15,528 nt of DNA from Rhodospirillales bacterium (GTDB lineage: Bacteria; Pseudomonadota; Alphaproteobacteria; Reyranellales; Reyranellaceae). Under the pieces are notes generated by a model. It was not told where the DNA came from. It did not search any database and saw nothing but the letters and a program-made list of their open reading frames with translations. Below are positions 5,468 to 12,796 of this stretch, piece after piece. The position numbers and the translations under genes were made by a program. The stretch is taken from the NCBI GenBank assembly GCA_013205335.1, contig JABMNB010000785.1, positions 1-15,528 of the forward strand, written 5' to 3'. Each line of letters starts with the position of its first letter. The stretch's first letter is position 1.

Positions 5468-7411
5468 ATGATCAATATTTCCTTGCCGGACGGTTCCGTC
5501 CGCTCTTTCGACAGACCGGTGAACGGCGCGGAGATCGCCGCCTCGATCGGTCCCGGCCTCGCCAAGGCTGCCCTCGCATTGCGCGTCGACGGCAAGATGG
5601 TCGACCTCGCCCATGTCGTCGACCATGACGCCAGGATCGGCATCGTGACGTCGCGCGACCCTGACGCGCTCGAGCTGCTGCGCCACGACGCCGCGCACGT
5701 GCTGGCGCAGGCGGTGCAGGAGATCTACCCGGGAACGCAGATCACGTTCGGCCCCTCGACGGAGGACGGCTTCTATTACGACTTCGTCCGCGAACAGCCC
5801 TTCTCGCCCGAGGACTTCGCCAAAATCGAGCAGCGCATGGCCGAGATCGTCGACCGCGACCTGCCGATCGAGCGGTCGGTGTGGGACCGCACGCAGATCA
5901 AGGACTACTTCGTCCAGCATGGCGAGAAGTTCAAGGCCGAGTGGGCCGACGAACTGCCCAAGGACGAGGTCATCTCCGTCTACAAGCAGGGCGACTGGCT
6001 CGACATGTGCCTGGGCCCGCACCTGCCCTCGACGGGCAAGCTCGGCAAGGCGTTCAAGCTCACGAAGGTCTCGGGCGCCTACTGGCGCGGCGACAGGAAC
6101 AACGCCCAGCTGCAGCGCGTCTACGGCACGATCTTCTTCTCGGACAAGGACCTGAAGGCCTACCTGCACCGTATCGAGGAGGCCGAGAAGCGCGACCATC
6201 GCCGTCTCGGCCGCGAGATGGACCTCTTCCATCAGCAGGAAGAAGCCGCGGGCATGGTGTTCTGGCACCCCAAGGGCTGGACGTTCTGGCGCACGCTGGA
6301 GAGTTACATCCGCCGCAAGCTCGACGCCGGCGGCTATCAGGAAGTGAAGACGCCGCAGCTCGTCGATCGCAAGCTGTGGGAGGCGTCGGGCCACTGGGAG
6401 AAGTTCCGCGAGAACATGTATCTCAGCGAGAACGAGGAAGGCCTGCGCGAATTCCTCGCCGACGACGACAAGCGCATCTTCGCGTTGAAGCCGATGAACT
6501 GCCCCTGCCACGTGCAGATCTTCAATCAGGGCCTTCGCAGCTATCGTGAGCTGCCGCTGCGCATGGCCGAGTTCGGCTCGTGCCACCGCTTCGAACCGTC
6601 GGGCGCGCTGCACGGCATCATGCGCGTGCGCAACTTCACGCAGGACGATGCCCATATCTTCTGCAGCGAGGAGCAGATCGAGAGCGAGACGATCCGCTTC
6701 TGCGAACTGCTGGGCTCGATCTACAAGGATCTGGGCTTCCCGGACTATTTCGTGAAGTTCTCGGACCGTCCGCCGGTGCGCGCCGGCTCGGACGCGGTGT
6801 GGGACCAGGCCGAGGGAGCCCTCAAGGCGGCGTCCAAGGCCGCCGGGCTCGACCTCATCCACAATCCCGGCGAAGGCGCCTTCTACGGCCCCAAGCTGGA
6901 ATTCGTGTTGCGCGATGCGATCGGCCGAGACTGGCAGTGCGGCACGTTGCAGGTCGATTTCGTGCTGCCCGAGCGGCTGGACGCGCACTACGTGGCCGAG
7001 GACGGATCGCGCAAGCGGCCCGTCATGCTGCACCGTGCCATCTTTGGCAGCTTCGAGCGCATCATCGGCATCCTGATCGAGAACTATGCCGGGCGCTTCC
7101 CGCTCTGGCTGGCGCCGACACAAGCGGTGGTGGTCACGATCGTGAATGACGCCGACGGCTATGCCGAGGAGGTCGCGGCCGCGCTGCGGGCCGCCGGCAT
7201 GCGGGTCGACACCGACCTGCGCAACGAGAAGATCAACTACAAGGTCCGCGAGCATTCGCTGGCCCATGTGCCGCTGATCCTCGCGGTCGGCCGGCGCGAC
7301 ATGGAAGCCCGCACGGTGGCCATCCGCCGGCTGGGCTCGGAGAAGCAGGAGGTCCTTGAACTCGGGGCCGCCGTCACTACACTTTCAACCGAGGCCCGGC
7401 CGCCCTTCTAG
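5468..7411 (+). CDS. thrS: Threonyl-tRNA synthetase
   Basis: The 647-residue class II synthetase charges tRNA-Thr with threonine in the cytoplasm. Order of domains: TGS (about 1-60, INISLPDGSVRSF), editing domain with HDAAHVLA and the CLGPH motif (about 65-230), catalytic core with KPMNCPCH (zinc ligand C345), SCHRFEPSGALHGIMRVRNFTQDDAHIF and the motif 3 region LHRAIFGSFERIIGILIE, then the anticodon-binding domain (about 545-640). I chose ATG 5468 because MINISLPDG is the usual family start and GGTGA lies just upstream. An in-frame GTG at 5459 would add three residues. The gene is followed at 60 bp by infC, as in many proteobacteria. The 758-codon open frame on the opposite strand is a GC shadow. 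Confidence 0.97.
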   Translation: MINISLPDGSVRSFDRPVNGAEIAASIGPGLAKAALALRVDGKMVDLAHVVDHDARIGIVTSRDPDALELLRHDAAHVLAQAVQEIYPGTQITFGPSTEDGFYYDFVREQPFSPEDFAKIEQRMAEIVDRDLPIERSVWDRTQIKDYFVQHGEKFKAEWADELPKDEVISVYKQGDWLDMCLGPHLPSTGKLGKAFKLTKVSGAYWRGDRNNAQLQRVYGTIFFSDKDLKAYLHRIEEAEKRDHRRLGREMDLFHQQEEAAGMVFWHPKGWTFWRTLESYIRRKLDAGGYQEVKTPQLVDRKLWEASGHWEKFRENMYLSENEEGLREFLADDDKRIFALKPMNCPCHVQIFNQGLRSYRELPLRMAEFGSCHRFEPSGALHGIMRVRNFTQDDAHIFCSEEQIESETIRFCELLGSIYKDLGFPDYFVKFSDRPPVRAGSDAVWDQAEGALKAASKAAGLDLIHNPGEGAFYGPKLEFVLRDAIGRDWQCGTLQVDFVLPERLDAHYVAEDGSRKRPVMLHRAIFGSFERIIGILIENYAGRFPLWLAPTQAVVVTIVNDADGYAEEVAAALRAAGMRVDTDLRNEKINYKVREHSLAHVPLILAVGRRDMEARTVAIRRLGSEKQEVLELGAAVTTLSTEARPPF

Positions 7412-7448
7412 GGCGGCCCGGTCTCCAGACCCGCCCCGAAGCCGGGGC
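7398..7448 (+). promoter_or_regulatory. Two hairpins between thrS and infC
   Basis: Hairpin 1 is GGCCGCCC (7398-7405) with GGGCGGCC (7411-7418), with the thrS stop codon TAG at the loop edge (7409-7411). Hairpin 2 is GCCCCG (7433-7438) with CGGGGC (7443-7448) around AAGC, 8 nt before the infC Shine-Dalgarno. Neither has a T tract, so readthrough from thrS to infC is expected. They may instead mark a processing site or shield the infC initiation region. Confidence 0.45.
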
Positions 7449-7470
7449 TTCAGCACAGGAGAAGTGAGCC

Positions 7471-8007
7471 ATAGCACGACCCGCACAACAGACTGCGCCC
7501 ACCCGCGAGGGTCCGCGCGTCAATGCCGAAATCCGAGCCGCGCAAGTCCGTCTCATCGACGAGAACGGCGAGATGGTCGGCGTGGTCAGCACGCGCGAAG
7601 CCATCGAGATGGCCGAAGAGGCCAGCCTCGATCTGATCGAGATTTCGCCCAACGCCGTACCGCCGGTCGCCAAGATTTCCGACTACGGCAAGTACAAGTA
7701 CGAGGCCCAGAAGAAGGCCCACGAGGCGCGCAAGCACCAGAAGGTCATCGAGGTCAAAGAGATCAAGATGCGCCCGAACATCGACGACCATGACTACGAA
7801 GTGAAGATGCGCGCCATGAAGCGGTTCATCGAGGAAGGCGACAAGGTGAAGGTCACCCTGCGTTTCCGCGGCCGCGAGATGGTCCACGCCGATCTCGGCA
7901 TGCAGGTGCTGAACCGCGTGCGCGGCGAGATGGACGAGCACACCAAGATCGAGTCGATGCCGCGCATGGAAGGCCGGCAGATGATCATGGTCCTGGCGCC
8001 CAAGTGA
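7471..8007 (+). CDS. infC: Translation initiation factor IF-3, predicted AUA start
   Basis: The 178-residue factor binds the 30S subunit, checks start-codon pairing and prevents subunit joining. The N domain carries GPRVNAEIRAAQVRLIDENGEMVGVVSTREAIEMA and DLIEISPNAVPPVAKISDYGKYKYE. A lysine-rich linker and the C domain (KEIKMRPNIDDHDYEVKMR, VTLRFRGREMVH, RMEGRQMIMVLAPK) follow. The first ATG in frame (7573) would delete the conserved N-terminal segment. Between it and the in-frame TGA at 7465 there is no ATG, GTG, TTG or CTG. ATA 7471 has AGGAG (7457-7461) at ideal spacing, so it is the best start. Rare start codons let IF-3 repress its own translation (AUU in E. coli). Automatic annotation may call this gene short. 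Confidence 0.93.
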   Translation: MARPAQQTAPTREGPRVNAEIRAAQVRLIDENGEMVGVVSTREAIEMAEEASLDLIEISPNAVPPVAKISDYGKYKYEAQKKAHEARKHQKVIEVKEIKMRPNIDDHDYEVKMRAMKRFIEEGDKVKVTLRFRGREMVHADLGMQVLNRVRGEMDEHTKIESMPRMEGRQMIMVLAPK

Positions 8008-8030
8008 CGCCGATCGATTAGGACGAACAG

Positions 8031-8056
8031 GCGGCCCCTACTTCTTCGGGGGCCGC
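8031..8056. terminator. Hairpin between convergent infC and the unknown secreted gene
   Basis: GCGGCCCC (8031-8038) pairs perfectly with GGGGCCGC (8049-8056) across 10 nt, 24 nt after the infC stop. It overlaps the last codons of the minus-strand gene. Its place between convergent genes suits a transcription barrier, but neither strand has a T run after the stem, so it is not a standard intrinsic terminator. Confidence 0.35.
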
Positions 8057-8910
8057 TGCTGCAGCGTGACCATGCCGGTGGCGCGCTCCGGGTCGGGGTT
8101 GAAGCGCCCGGTTGTCACGCCATTGTCCGGCCAGCTCACGATGTAGACGGTCTCGCCGGCGAACGACATCGGCCCTTCGCCTTTCGCCGACTTCCAGTAG
8201 TCGCATCGCACCGCGTCCGCGGGGTCGATCTGCTGCGCCAGGCAGAACTGGTGCAACACGTAGGGGATGAAACGGGCGTGACCTCCGTCCGGTGACGTCG
8301 CCACGTTCAAGCCGAACGACTCGGGCTGCTGGTGGCAGCGCTGGCGGGCCACGATCTCCGACGTTCCCGGCATGCGCATCTGCAGGCTCTCGAGTTCGGC
8401 GCGCAGCGCATCGAGTGCGCGCACATGTGTGGCGCTTGCGAAGTTTCCGGCGATCAGCGCCGCCTCGTAGCCGCCGATGGCCTCGGCAACCGGCCCTTCC
8501 GGATAGCCTGTCCGCGCCAGATCGCGACTCCACGACATGGTTTCGAGCGCCCGCACGATCATCTCGCCGGGGAGGCCCGAGCTTTCGCCCCATTCGCCCA
8601 GCACGTTGGCCGGCGTCCAGCAGTATTTCAGAAGGTTGTAGCCCCCGGCCTCGATCGGCAGCGCCCGCGTCTTCCACACACCGATCGACTGCGCGACCAC
8701 GGTTTTCATCAGCAGGTACTGCACGGCCGGATTTTCACGCACCTTCCCCGAGCTGGAGAGTCCGATCAGCGGCGTCGCGGCGGCCTGCGCGTTCGCCGGC
8801 GGTGCCGGCGGCCGATCCGATCGAAGGGCGGAGACGGGAGGCGCCGAGAGCTGGGCCTGCACCGGGGTCGCGGCCACAAGCGCCAGAAGAACGAACGATA
8901 CAATTTTCAT
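8038..8910 (-). CDS. Secreted protein of unknown function
   Basis: I do not recognise the family. The 290-residue product starts with a clear Sec signal peptide (MKIVSFVLLALVAATPVQAQ, cleavage near QAQ-LS), followed by a proline/alanine-rich linker (residues 21-50). A globular part of about 240 residues follows. It has four cysteines (in LKYCWTP, RQRCHQQ, HQFCLAQ and VRCDYW), which could form two disulfides outside the cytoplasm. No catalytic motif or membrane segment stands out. The start ATG has AGGA about 12 nt upstream. It is divergent from the secreted hydrolase gene at 8963 across only 52 bp, so the two may share a control region. It lies in the gap that splits infC from rpmI. Confidence 0.7.
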   Translation of the reverse strand: MKIVSFVLLALVAATPVQAQLSAPPVSALRSDRPPAPPANAQAAATPLIGLSSSGKVRENPAVQYLLMKTVVAQSIGVWKTRALPIEAGGYNLLKYCWTPANVLGEWGESSGLPGEMIVRALETMSWSRDLARTGYPEGPVAEAIGGYEAALIAGNFASATHVRALDALRAELESLQMRMPGTSEIVARQRCHQQPESFGLNVATSPDGGHARFIPYVLHQFCLAQQIDPADAVRCDYWKSAKGEGPMSFAGETVYIVSWPDNGVTTGRFNPDPERATGMVTLQQRPPKK

Positions 8911-8962
8911 CGGACCGGGATTCCTGGGGGGAGTTCAGGGCGGCGAATGCTAGATTTCAGCC

Positions 8963-10000
8963 GTGAGACAACGCATCTGCACCCTTATCGTTGCGGCGCT
9001 CTGCGGAGCCGCCGCTGCCGCCACCGCGCAGACGACGCCCCAGACGGCGCCCCAGGCGGGCCCCCAGGCTCCTGGGCAGGCGTCTAACAGCGACGCCGCC
9101 CGCCTGCTCTCCGACTTCCAGAATTTCGGGCCGCACCGCGCCTTCGTGGTGTCGCCCGACGGGAGGGCGAGCTGGTGGGCCGGCGTCAGCGGGCCCGACC
9201 CCGGGCCTGCGATAGCCTCCGCCCTGAAGCGCTGCCTGGAGCGCACCAAGCAGGACTGCAAGCTCCACATCGTCAACAACTACACGGTCACCGGACACGA
9301 CTGGCGCGAACTCGTACCGGCCCGCGCCGTGGGCGCGGTCGATATCGGACGTCTGCGGCCGCAACCTTACTGGTCGATGCGCGGGCCCCAGCTCGCCTCC
9401 GGACTGCTCGTCTGGAGTCACGGCTACATGGCCGGCCGGAATTCGACCGAGAGCCCGCCGCAATCCTGGGTCGGCCATTTCACGCATCTGGGATACGATC
9501 TCTATCGCTTCGATCGCGAGTGGATTGCCGACTGGGCGAGCGACGCCACCGCGCTGGCCGACGCCGTCGCCAGGGCCAAGGCGATGGGTTATCGGCGCGT
9601 CATTCTCGCCGGCCAGTCGGCGGGCGCCTGGGTGTCGCTGGCGGCGCTGCAGCGCGGTGCCGCGGCCGACGGCGTGATCTCGATCGCGGCAGCCCATCAC
9701 GGAACGGTCGAGAAGATGCGCGACCAGACGCGCGCTCGCTCCGAGTGGCAGCGCCTGCTCGAAGGCATCAAGCGCGGGCCGCGTCTCATCGTGGTGAACT
9801 TCGCGGACGATGCCTACGACGTCGGGGGCCGCATGGACGACGCGCGGTCGATCCTCGCCAGGAACGGCGTCGATGCCGAGATCATCGACGCACCCGAGGG
9901 TTTCAAGGGCCATGGCGCCGCCGATTCCACCTTCTCGCGCAAGTTCGGCGCCTGCTTCGCGGCCTTCATCGAGAAAGGGAAGCGGCAGGCGCCTTGCTGA
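8963..10000 (+). CDS. Secreted alpha/beta hydrolase
   Basis: The 345-residue protein begins with a signal peptide (MRQRICTLIVAALCGAAAAATAQ) and a short low-complexity Q/P/A repeat (24-40). Residues 45-107 form a small module with a Cys pair (C91, C99, in CLERTKQDCKLHIVNN). The alpha/beta-hydrolase part starts near GLLVWSHGYMAG and has the nucleophile elbow GQSAG (S219), a likely acid in NFADDAYDVGG and a likely catalytic histidine in FKGHGAAD (H317). The substrate is unknown; an esterase or peptidase role in the periplasm is possible. The start is GTG with no Shine-Dalgarno. TAGATT (8951-8956) would place a transcription start next to the codon, so a leaderless message is conceivable. Confidence 0.75.
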   Translation: MRQRICTLIVAALCGAAAAATAQTTPQTAPQAGPQAPGQASNSDAARLLSDFQNFGPHRAFVVSPDGRASWWAGVSGPDPGPAIASALKRCLERTKQDCKLHIVNNYTVTGHDWRELVPARAVGAVDIGRLRPQPYWSMRGPQLASGLLVWSHGYMAGRNSTESPPQSWVGHFTHLGYDLYRFDREWIADWASDATALADAVARAKAMGYRRVILAGQSAGAWVSLAALQRGAAADGVISIAAAHHGTVEKMRDQTRARSEWQRLLEGIKRGPRLIVVNFADDAYDVGGRMDDARSILARNGVDAEIIDAPEGFKGHGAADSTFSRKFGACFAAFIEKGKRQAPC

Positions 10001-10050
10001 AGGCAGGGCGGTCGCATGCGGACCTTTGCCTTCCCGCGAGGTGCGAGCTC

Positions 10051-10809
10051 CTACGGCATGTAGGAGCCGCCGTTGACGTGCAGCACCTGGCCGGTCGTGG
10101 CGTCAGAATCATCGGAGGCCAGAAAGACGGCCGTGCGCGCGATCTGCTCGGCAGACAGCAGCTTGCCGCCCAGCGGGATGTTGGCGCGCGCCATTTCGAC
10201 GAGTTCGGCGTCGGTGTTGCCATAGCGCGGCTGGGCGGTGTCCGTGGTGCCCGGCGCGATGGCGTTGACGCGGATTCCGTGCGGCGCGAGTTCGAGGGCC
10301 ATCGCCCGCGTCATCGAGACCACGCCGCCCTTGCTCGTGCTGTAGTGGACCCCCCGCACGGCGCCGCGCACCGCCTGCGAGGAGAGATTGATGATCGAGC
10401 CGCCCTTCCGTCCGGCGGCGATCAGGGCCTTGGCGACGGCGATGGCGGCGAAGCACCCGGCCTTCAGGTTGATGTCCATGAGATAGTCCCAGTCGCTCTC
10501 CTGCATCTCGAGCAACGGCACGCGCGGATAGACCCCGGCATTGTTCACCAGGATGTCGGGCGGCCCCAGCACCTTCACCGTCTCGGCGACCATCGCCTCG
10601 ATCTCCGCGACCTTGGAGACGTCGGCCTTCAACAGGTACGCCTGGCGGCCGGTCCGGGCGATGTCCCGCGCCACCGCCTCGGCGCCCGGCCGGTCGTCGA
10701 GCCAGCTCACCGCCACGTTGGCGCCCTCGCCAGCCAGCGCCCTGGCGATCGCCGCCCCGATGCCCTGCTGGGCGCCCGTCACCAAAGCCACCTTGCCTGC
10801 CAGTTTCAT
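10051..10809 (-). CDS. Short-chain dehydrogenase/reductase (SDR)
   Basis: The 252-residue classical SDR oxidoreductase is FabG-like in sequence. Cofactor-binding TGAQQGIG lies at 11-18, NNAG at 89-92, the catalytic serine in INLSSQAV (143-144), and Y156 with K160 in HYSTSKGG. The C terminus GQVLHVNGGSYMP is typical. W36 and R40 in AVSWLDDRPGA suggest NADP preference, but weakly. The substrate cannot be told. I chose ATG 10809 because MKLAGKVALVTGA is the standard family start. The frame stays open upstream to 10986, but that extension runs across the rpmI promoter and has no family resemblance. The gene is divergent from rpmI and convergent with the secreted hydrolase gene. Confidence 0.9.
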   Translation of the reverse strand: MKLAGKVALVTGAQQGIGAAIARALAGEGANVAVSWLDDRPGAEAVARDIARTGRQAYLLKADVSKVAEIEAMVAETVKVLGPPDILVNNAGVYPRVPLLEMQESDWDYLMDINLKAGCFAAIAVAKALIAAGRKGGSIINLSSQAVRGAVRGVHYSTSKGGVVSMTRAMALELAPHGIRVNAIAPGTTDTAQPRYGNTDAELVEMARANIPLGGKLLSAEQIARTAVFLASDDSDATTGQVLHVNGGSYMP

Positions 10810-10854
10810 GCGAAAATCCCCATCAAAAGGCCGTTTGGCCCGCTCCCGGTGCGC

Positions 10855-10883
10855 TTGCACGTATTGGGCCGCCTCTGTATAAG
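10855..10883 (+). promoter_or_regulatory. Sigma70-type promoter of rpmI-rplT
   Basis: The -35 box TTGCAC (10855-10860) and -10 box TATAAG (10878-10883) have an exact 17-nt spacer. The predicted start near 10890 leaves a leader of about 124 nt before rpmI. This is the strongest promoter match in the window and suits a ribosomal protein operon cut off from infC. Confidence 0.7.
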
Positions 10884-10889
10884 CCGCGT

Positions 10890-11013
10890 TCCTTCGAGTG
10901 GCTTGGCCAATAAGGGCATTGCCTCGGCTGCTTCGTAAGGACTTTCCGGCCGTCTGTTTACACAGGGGGTCGGGACCGGCGCGCAAGCGCTAACCCTTTG
11001 ATAAGGAACAAAA
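10890..11013 (+). promoter_or_regulatory. Long 5' leader of rpmI, possible L20 autoregulation site
   Basis: The leader holds several self-complementary stretches, among them GCGC-GCAA-GCGC (10979-10990), a GNRA-capped hairpin just before the AAGGAA ribosome binding site. In E. coli and Bacillus, L20 represses this operon by binding its leader. I cannot recognise a specific L20 site here, so this rests on position and length only. Confidence 0.35.
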
Positions 11014-11217
11014 ATGCCCAAGATGAAGACCAAAAGCTCGGCCAAGAAGCGTTTTCGCTTCACGGCCTCCGGCAAAGCAAAGCATGGGGTCGTGGGCAAG
11101 CGCCACGGCATGAGCAAGCGCGGTAACCGCTTCCTCCGCCAGGCGACCGGCATGGCAATCGTGTCCGATCCCGATACCCGCATCCTGAAGCGCAACTTCT
11201 TCCCGTACGAGAGGTAG
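11014..11217 (+). CDS. rpmI: 50S ribosomal protein L35
   Basis: The 67-residue, strongly basic protein matches L35 along its whole length (MPKMKTKSSAKKRF, TASGKAKHG, KRHGMSKR, ending ILKRNFFPYER). It is a component of the large ribosomal subunit. Start ATG has AAGGAA 5 nt upstream. The gene ends in two adjacent TAG codons, six nt before rplT, whose ribosome binding site GAGAGG overlaps the last rpmI codons. This indicates coupled translation. Confidence 0.97.
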   Translation: MPKMKTKSSAKKRFRFTASGKAKHGVVGKRHGMSKRGNRFLRQATGMAIVSDPDTRILKRNFFPYER

Positions 11218-11223
11218 TAGACC

Positions 11224-11580
11224 ATGGCACGCGTAAAGCGGGGCGTGGCTGCACACGCTCGTCACAAGAAGGTCCTCAAGCTCGCCAAGGGCTATCGCGG
11301 TCGCTCGAATGCGGCGTTCCGCGTCGCCATCGAGAAGGTCGAGAAGGGCCTGCAATATGCCTACCGCGACCGCCGCAACAAGAAGCGCGCGTTCCGTGGC
11401 CTGTGGATCCAGCGTATCAACGCTGCGACCCGCGAGCATGGCATGACCTATTCCCAGTTCATGAACGGCATCCTGAAGGCCGGGATCGAGATGGACCGCA
11501 AGGTCATGGCCGATCTCGCGACGCGGGAGCCCGCGGCGTTCAAGGCTCTGGTCGAGCAGGCACAATCGGCTCTGAAGTAG
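11224..11580 (+). CDS. rplT: 50S ribosomal protein L20
   Basis: The 118-residue L20 starts MARVKRGVAAHARHKKVLKLAKGYRGR and carries the conserved YRDRRNKKRAFRGLWIQRINAA segment. It binds 23S rRNA early in assembly of the large subunit and, in studied bacteria, represses its own operon. The length is standard. The operon ends with the terminator at 11641-11669. Confidence 0.97.
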   Translation: MARVKRGVAAHARHKKVLKLAKGYRGRSNAAFRVAIEKVEKGLQYAYRDRRNKKRAFRGLWIQRINAATREHGMTYSQFMNGILKAGIEMDRKVMADLATREPAAFKALVEQAQSALK

Positions 11581-11640
11581 GGGCCCGCCCTCAAGTAACG
11601 TCTTCTGCGCGTCACGCGCGGCTGGCAGACATCGCAAAGA

Positions 11641-11669
11641 GGGAGCCTGGACCACAGGCTCCCTTTTTT
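11641..11669 (+). terminator. Intrinsic terminator after rplT
   Basis: GGGAGCCTG (11641-11649) pairs perfectly with CAGGCTCCC (11655-11663) around GACCA and is followed by six T. It lies 27 nt before pheS, the position where E. coli has the pheST attenuator. No Phe-rich leader ORF precedes it. A weaker hairpin, GCGCG-TCA-CGCGC (11607-11619), lies upstream. PheST expression therefore needs readthrough or a promoter I could not identify. Confidence 0.88.
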
Positions 11670-11695
11670 CGTGTTCGGTTTCGAAAGTGGGAACG

Positions 11696-12796
11696 ATGGA
11701 CGATCTTTCGACGATTCGCAGCGAGGCGCTCGACGCCGTGCAGGCCGCCGCCGATCTCGGCGCACTGGAAACCGCCCGCGTGGCGGCGCTCGGAAAGAAG
11801 GGCAGCGTCACCGGCCTGATGAAGACGCTGGGCGGACTCGCACCCGAGCAGCGCAAGGAATTCGGCGCACGCGTGAACCAGCTCAAGGGCGAGGTCGAGC
11901 AGGCGCTCGACGCGCGCAAGGCCGCGCTCAGCGCCTCGGCCCTCGAAGCCAGGCTGGTGGCGGAGAAGATCGACGTCACCCTGCCGGCGCGACCCGAGGG
12001 ACAGGGCACGCTGCACCCGATCGGCCAGGTGATGGACGAGGTCGGGGCGATCTTCGGCGAGATGGGCTTCACCTGGGCCGACGGTCCGGACATCGAGGAC
12101 GACTGGCACAACTTCACCGCCCTCAACATCCCGCCCGACCATCCGGCGCGGCAGATGCAGGACACGTTCTATCTGCCGCCGCGCGCCGACGGCACGCCGA
12201 TTGTGCTGCGCACCCACACCTCGCCGGTGCAGGCGCGCACCATGCTGAGCAAGGACGTGCAGAAGCGCCTGGCCGACGGCGGCTCGCTGCGCATCATCGT
12301 GCCCGGCCGCACCTTCCGCATCGACAGCGACGCCACCCACACGCCGATGTTCCACCAGGTCGAAGGCCTGGTGATCGACCGCACGACGCACATGGGCCAC
12401 CTCAAGGGCTGCCTCGTCGATTTCTGCCGCGCCTTCTTCGAGGTCGACGACCTGCCGCTGCGCTTCCGCCCCTCCTACTTCCCCTTCACCGAGCCGTCGG
12501 CCGAGGTCGACATCGGCTGCTCGTGGAAGGACGGCGAGCTCAGGATCGGCGCCGGCGATTCGTGGCTGGAAATCCTGGGCTCCGGCATGGTGCATCCCAA
12601 CGTGATCGCCAATTGCGGTCTCGACCCCGCCGTCTACCAGGGCTTCGCCTTCGGCATGGGCATCGATCGCATCGCCATGCTGAAGTACGGCATTCCCGAC
12701 CTGCGGGCGTTCTTCGACGCCGACCTGCGCTGGCTGCGCCACTACGGCTTCTCGGCCCTGGAAAGTCCCTCGCTCACCGGAGGGCTCGGACGATGA
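11696..12796 (+). CDS. pheS: Phenylalanyl-tRNA synthetase alpha subunit
   Basis: The 366-residue catalytic subunit of the alpha2-beta2 enzyme charges tRNA-Phe. An N-terminal coiled-coil arm (about 1-90) is followed by the class II core: HPIGQVMDEVGAIFGEMGF, LRTHTSPVQARTM, FRIDSDATHTPMFHQVEGL (motif 2, 207-225), PSYFPFTEPSAEVDI, and FGMGIDRIAMLKYGI (motif 3, 319-333). I chose ATG 11696; an in-frame GTG at 11687 lacks a better ribosome binding site. The stop overlaps the pheT start by 4 nt (ATGA), so the subunits are made in a coupled way. Confidence 0.96.
   Translation: MDDLSTIRSEALDAVQAAADLGALETARVAALGKKGSVTGLMKTLGGLAPEQRKEFGARVNQLKGEVEQALDARKAALSASALEARLVAEKIDVTLPARPEGQGTLHPIGQVMDEVGAIFGEMGFTWADGPDIEDDWHNFTALNIPPDHPARQMQDTFYLPPRADGTPIVLRTHTSPVQARTMLSKDVQKRLADGGSLRIIVPGRTFRIDSDATHTPMFHQVEGLVIDRTTHMGHLKGCLVDFCRAFFEVDDLPLRFRPSYFPFTEPSAEVDIGCSWKDGELRIGAGDSWLEILGSGMVHPNVIANCGLDPAVYQGFAFGMGIDRIAMLKYGIPDLRAFFDADLRWLRHYGFSALESPSLTGGLGR

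Noticed and set aside
4991..7267. 758-codon open frame antisense to thrS and part of the glycosyltransferase gene
   Set aside because: It lies opposite clearly conserved coding sequence, has biased composition typical of GC-rich shadow frames and no recognisable domain.
10810..10986. 59-codon N-terminal extension of the SDR
   Set aside because: It crosses the rpmI promoter, has no SDR-like sequence, and the family start MKLAGKVALVTGA lies at 10809.
11671..12792. Upstream extension of the pheT frame through pheS (a seeming 1177-residue fusion)
   Set aside because: The extension is an arginine- and glycine-rich out-of-phase reading of pheS. PheT has a normal start at 12793 with an ATGA overlap.
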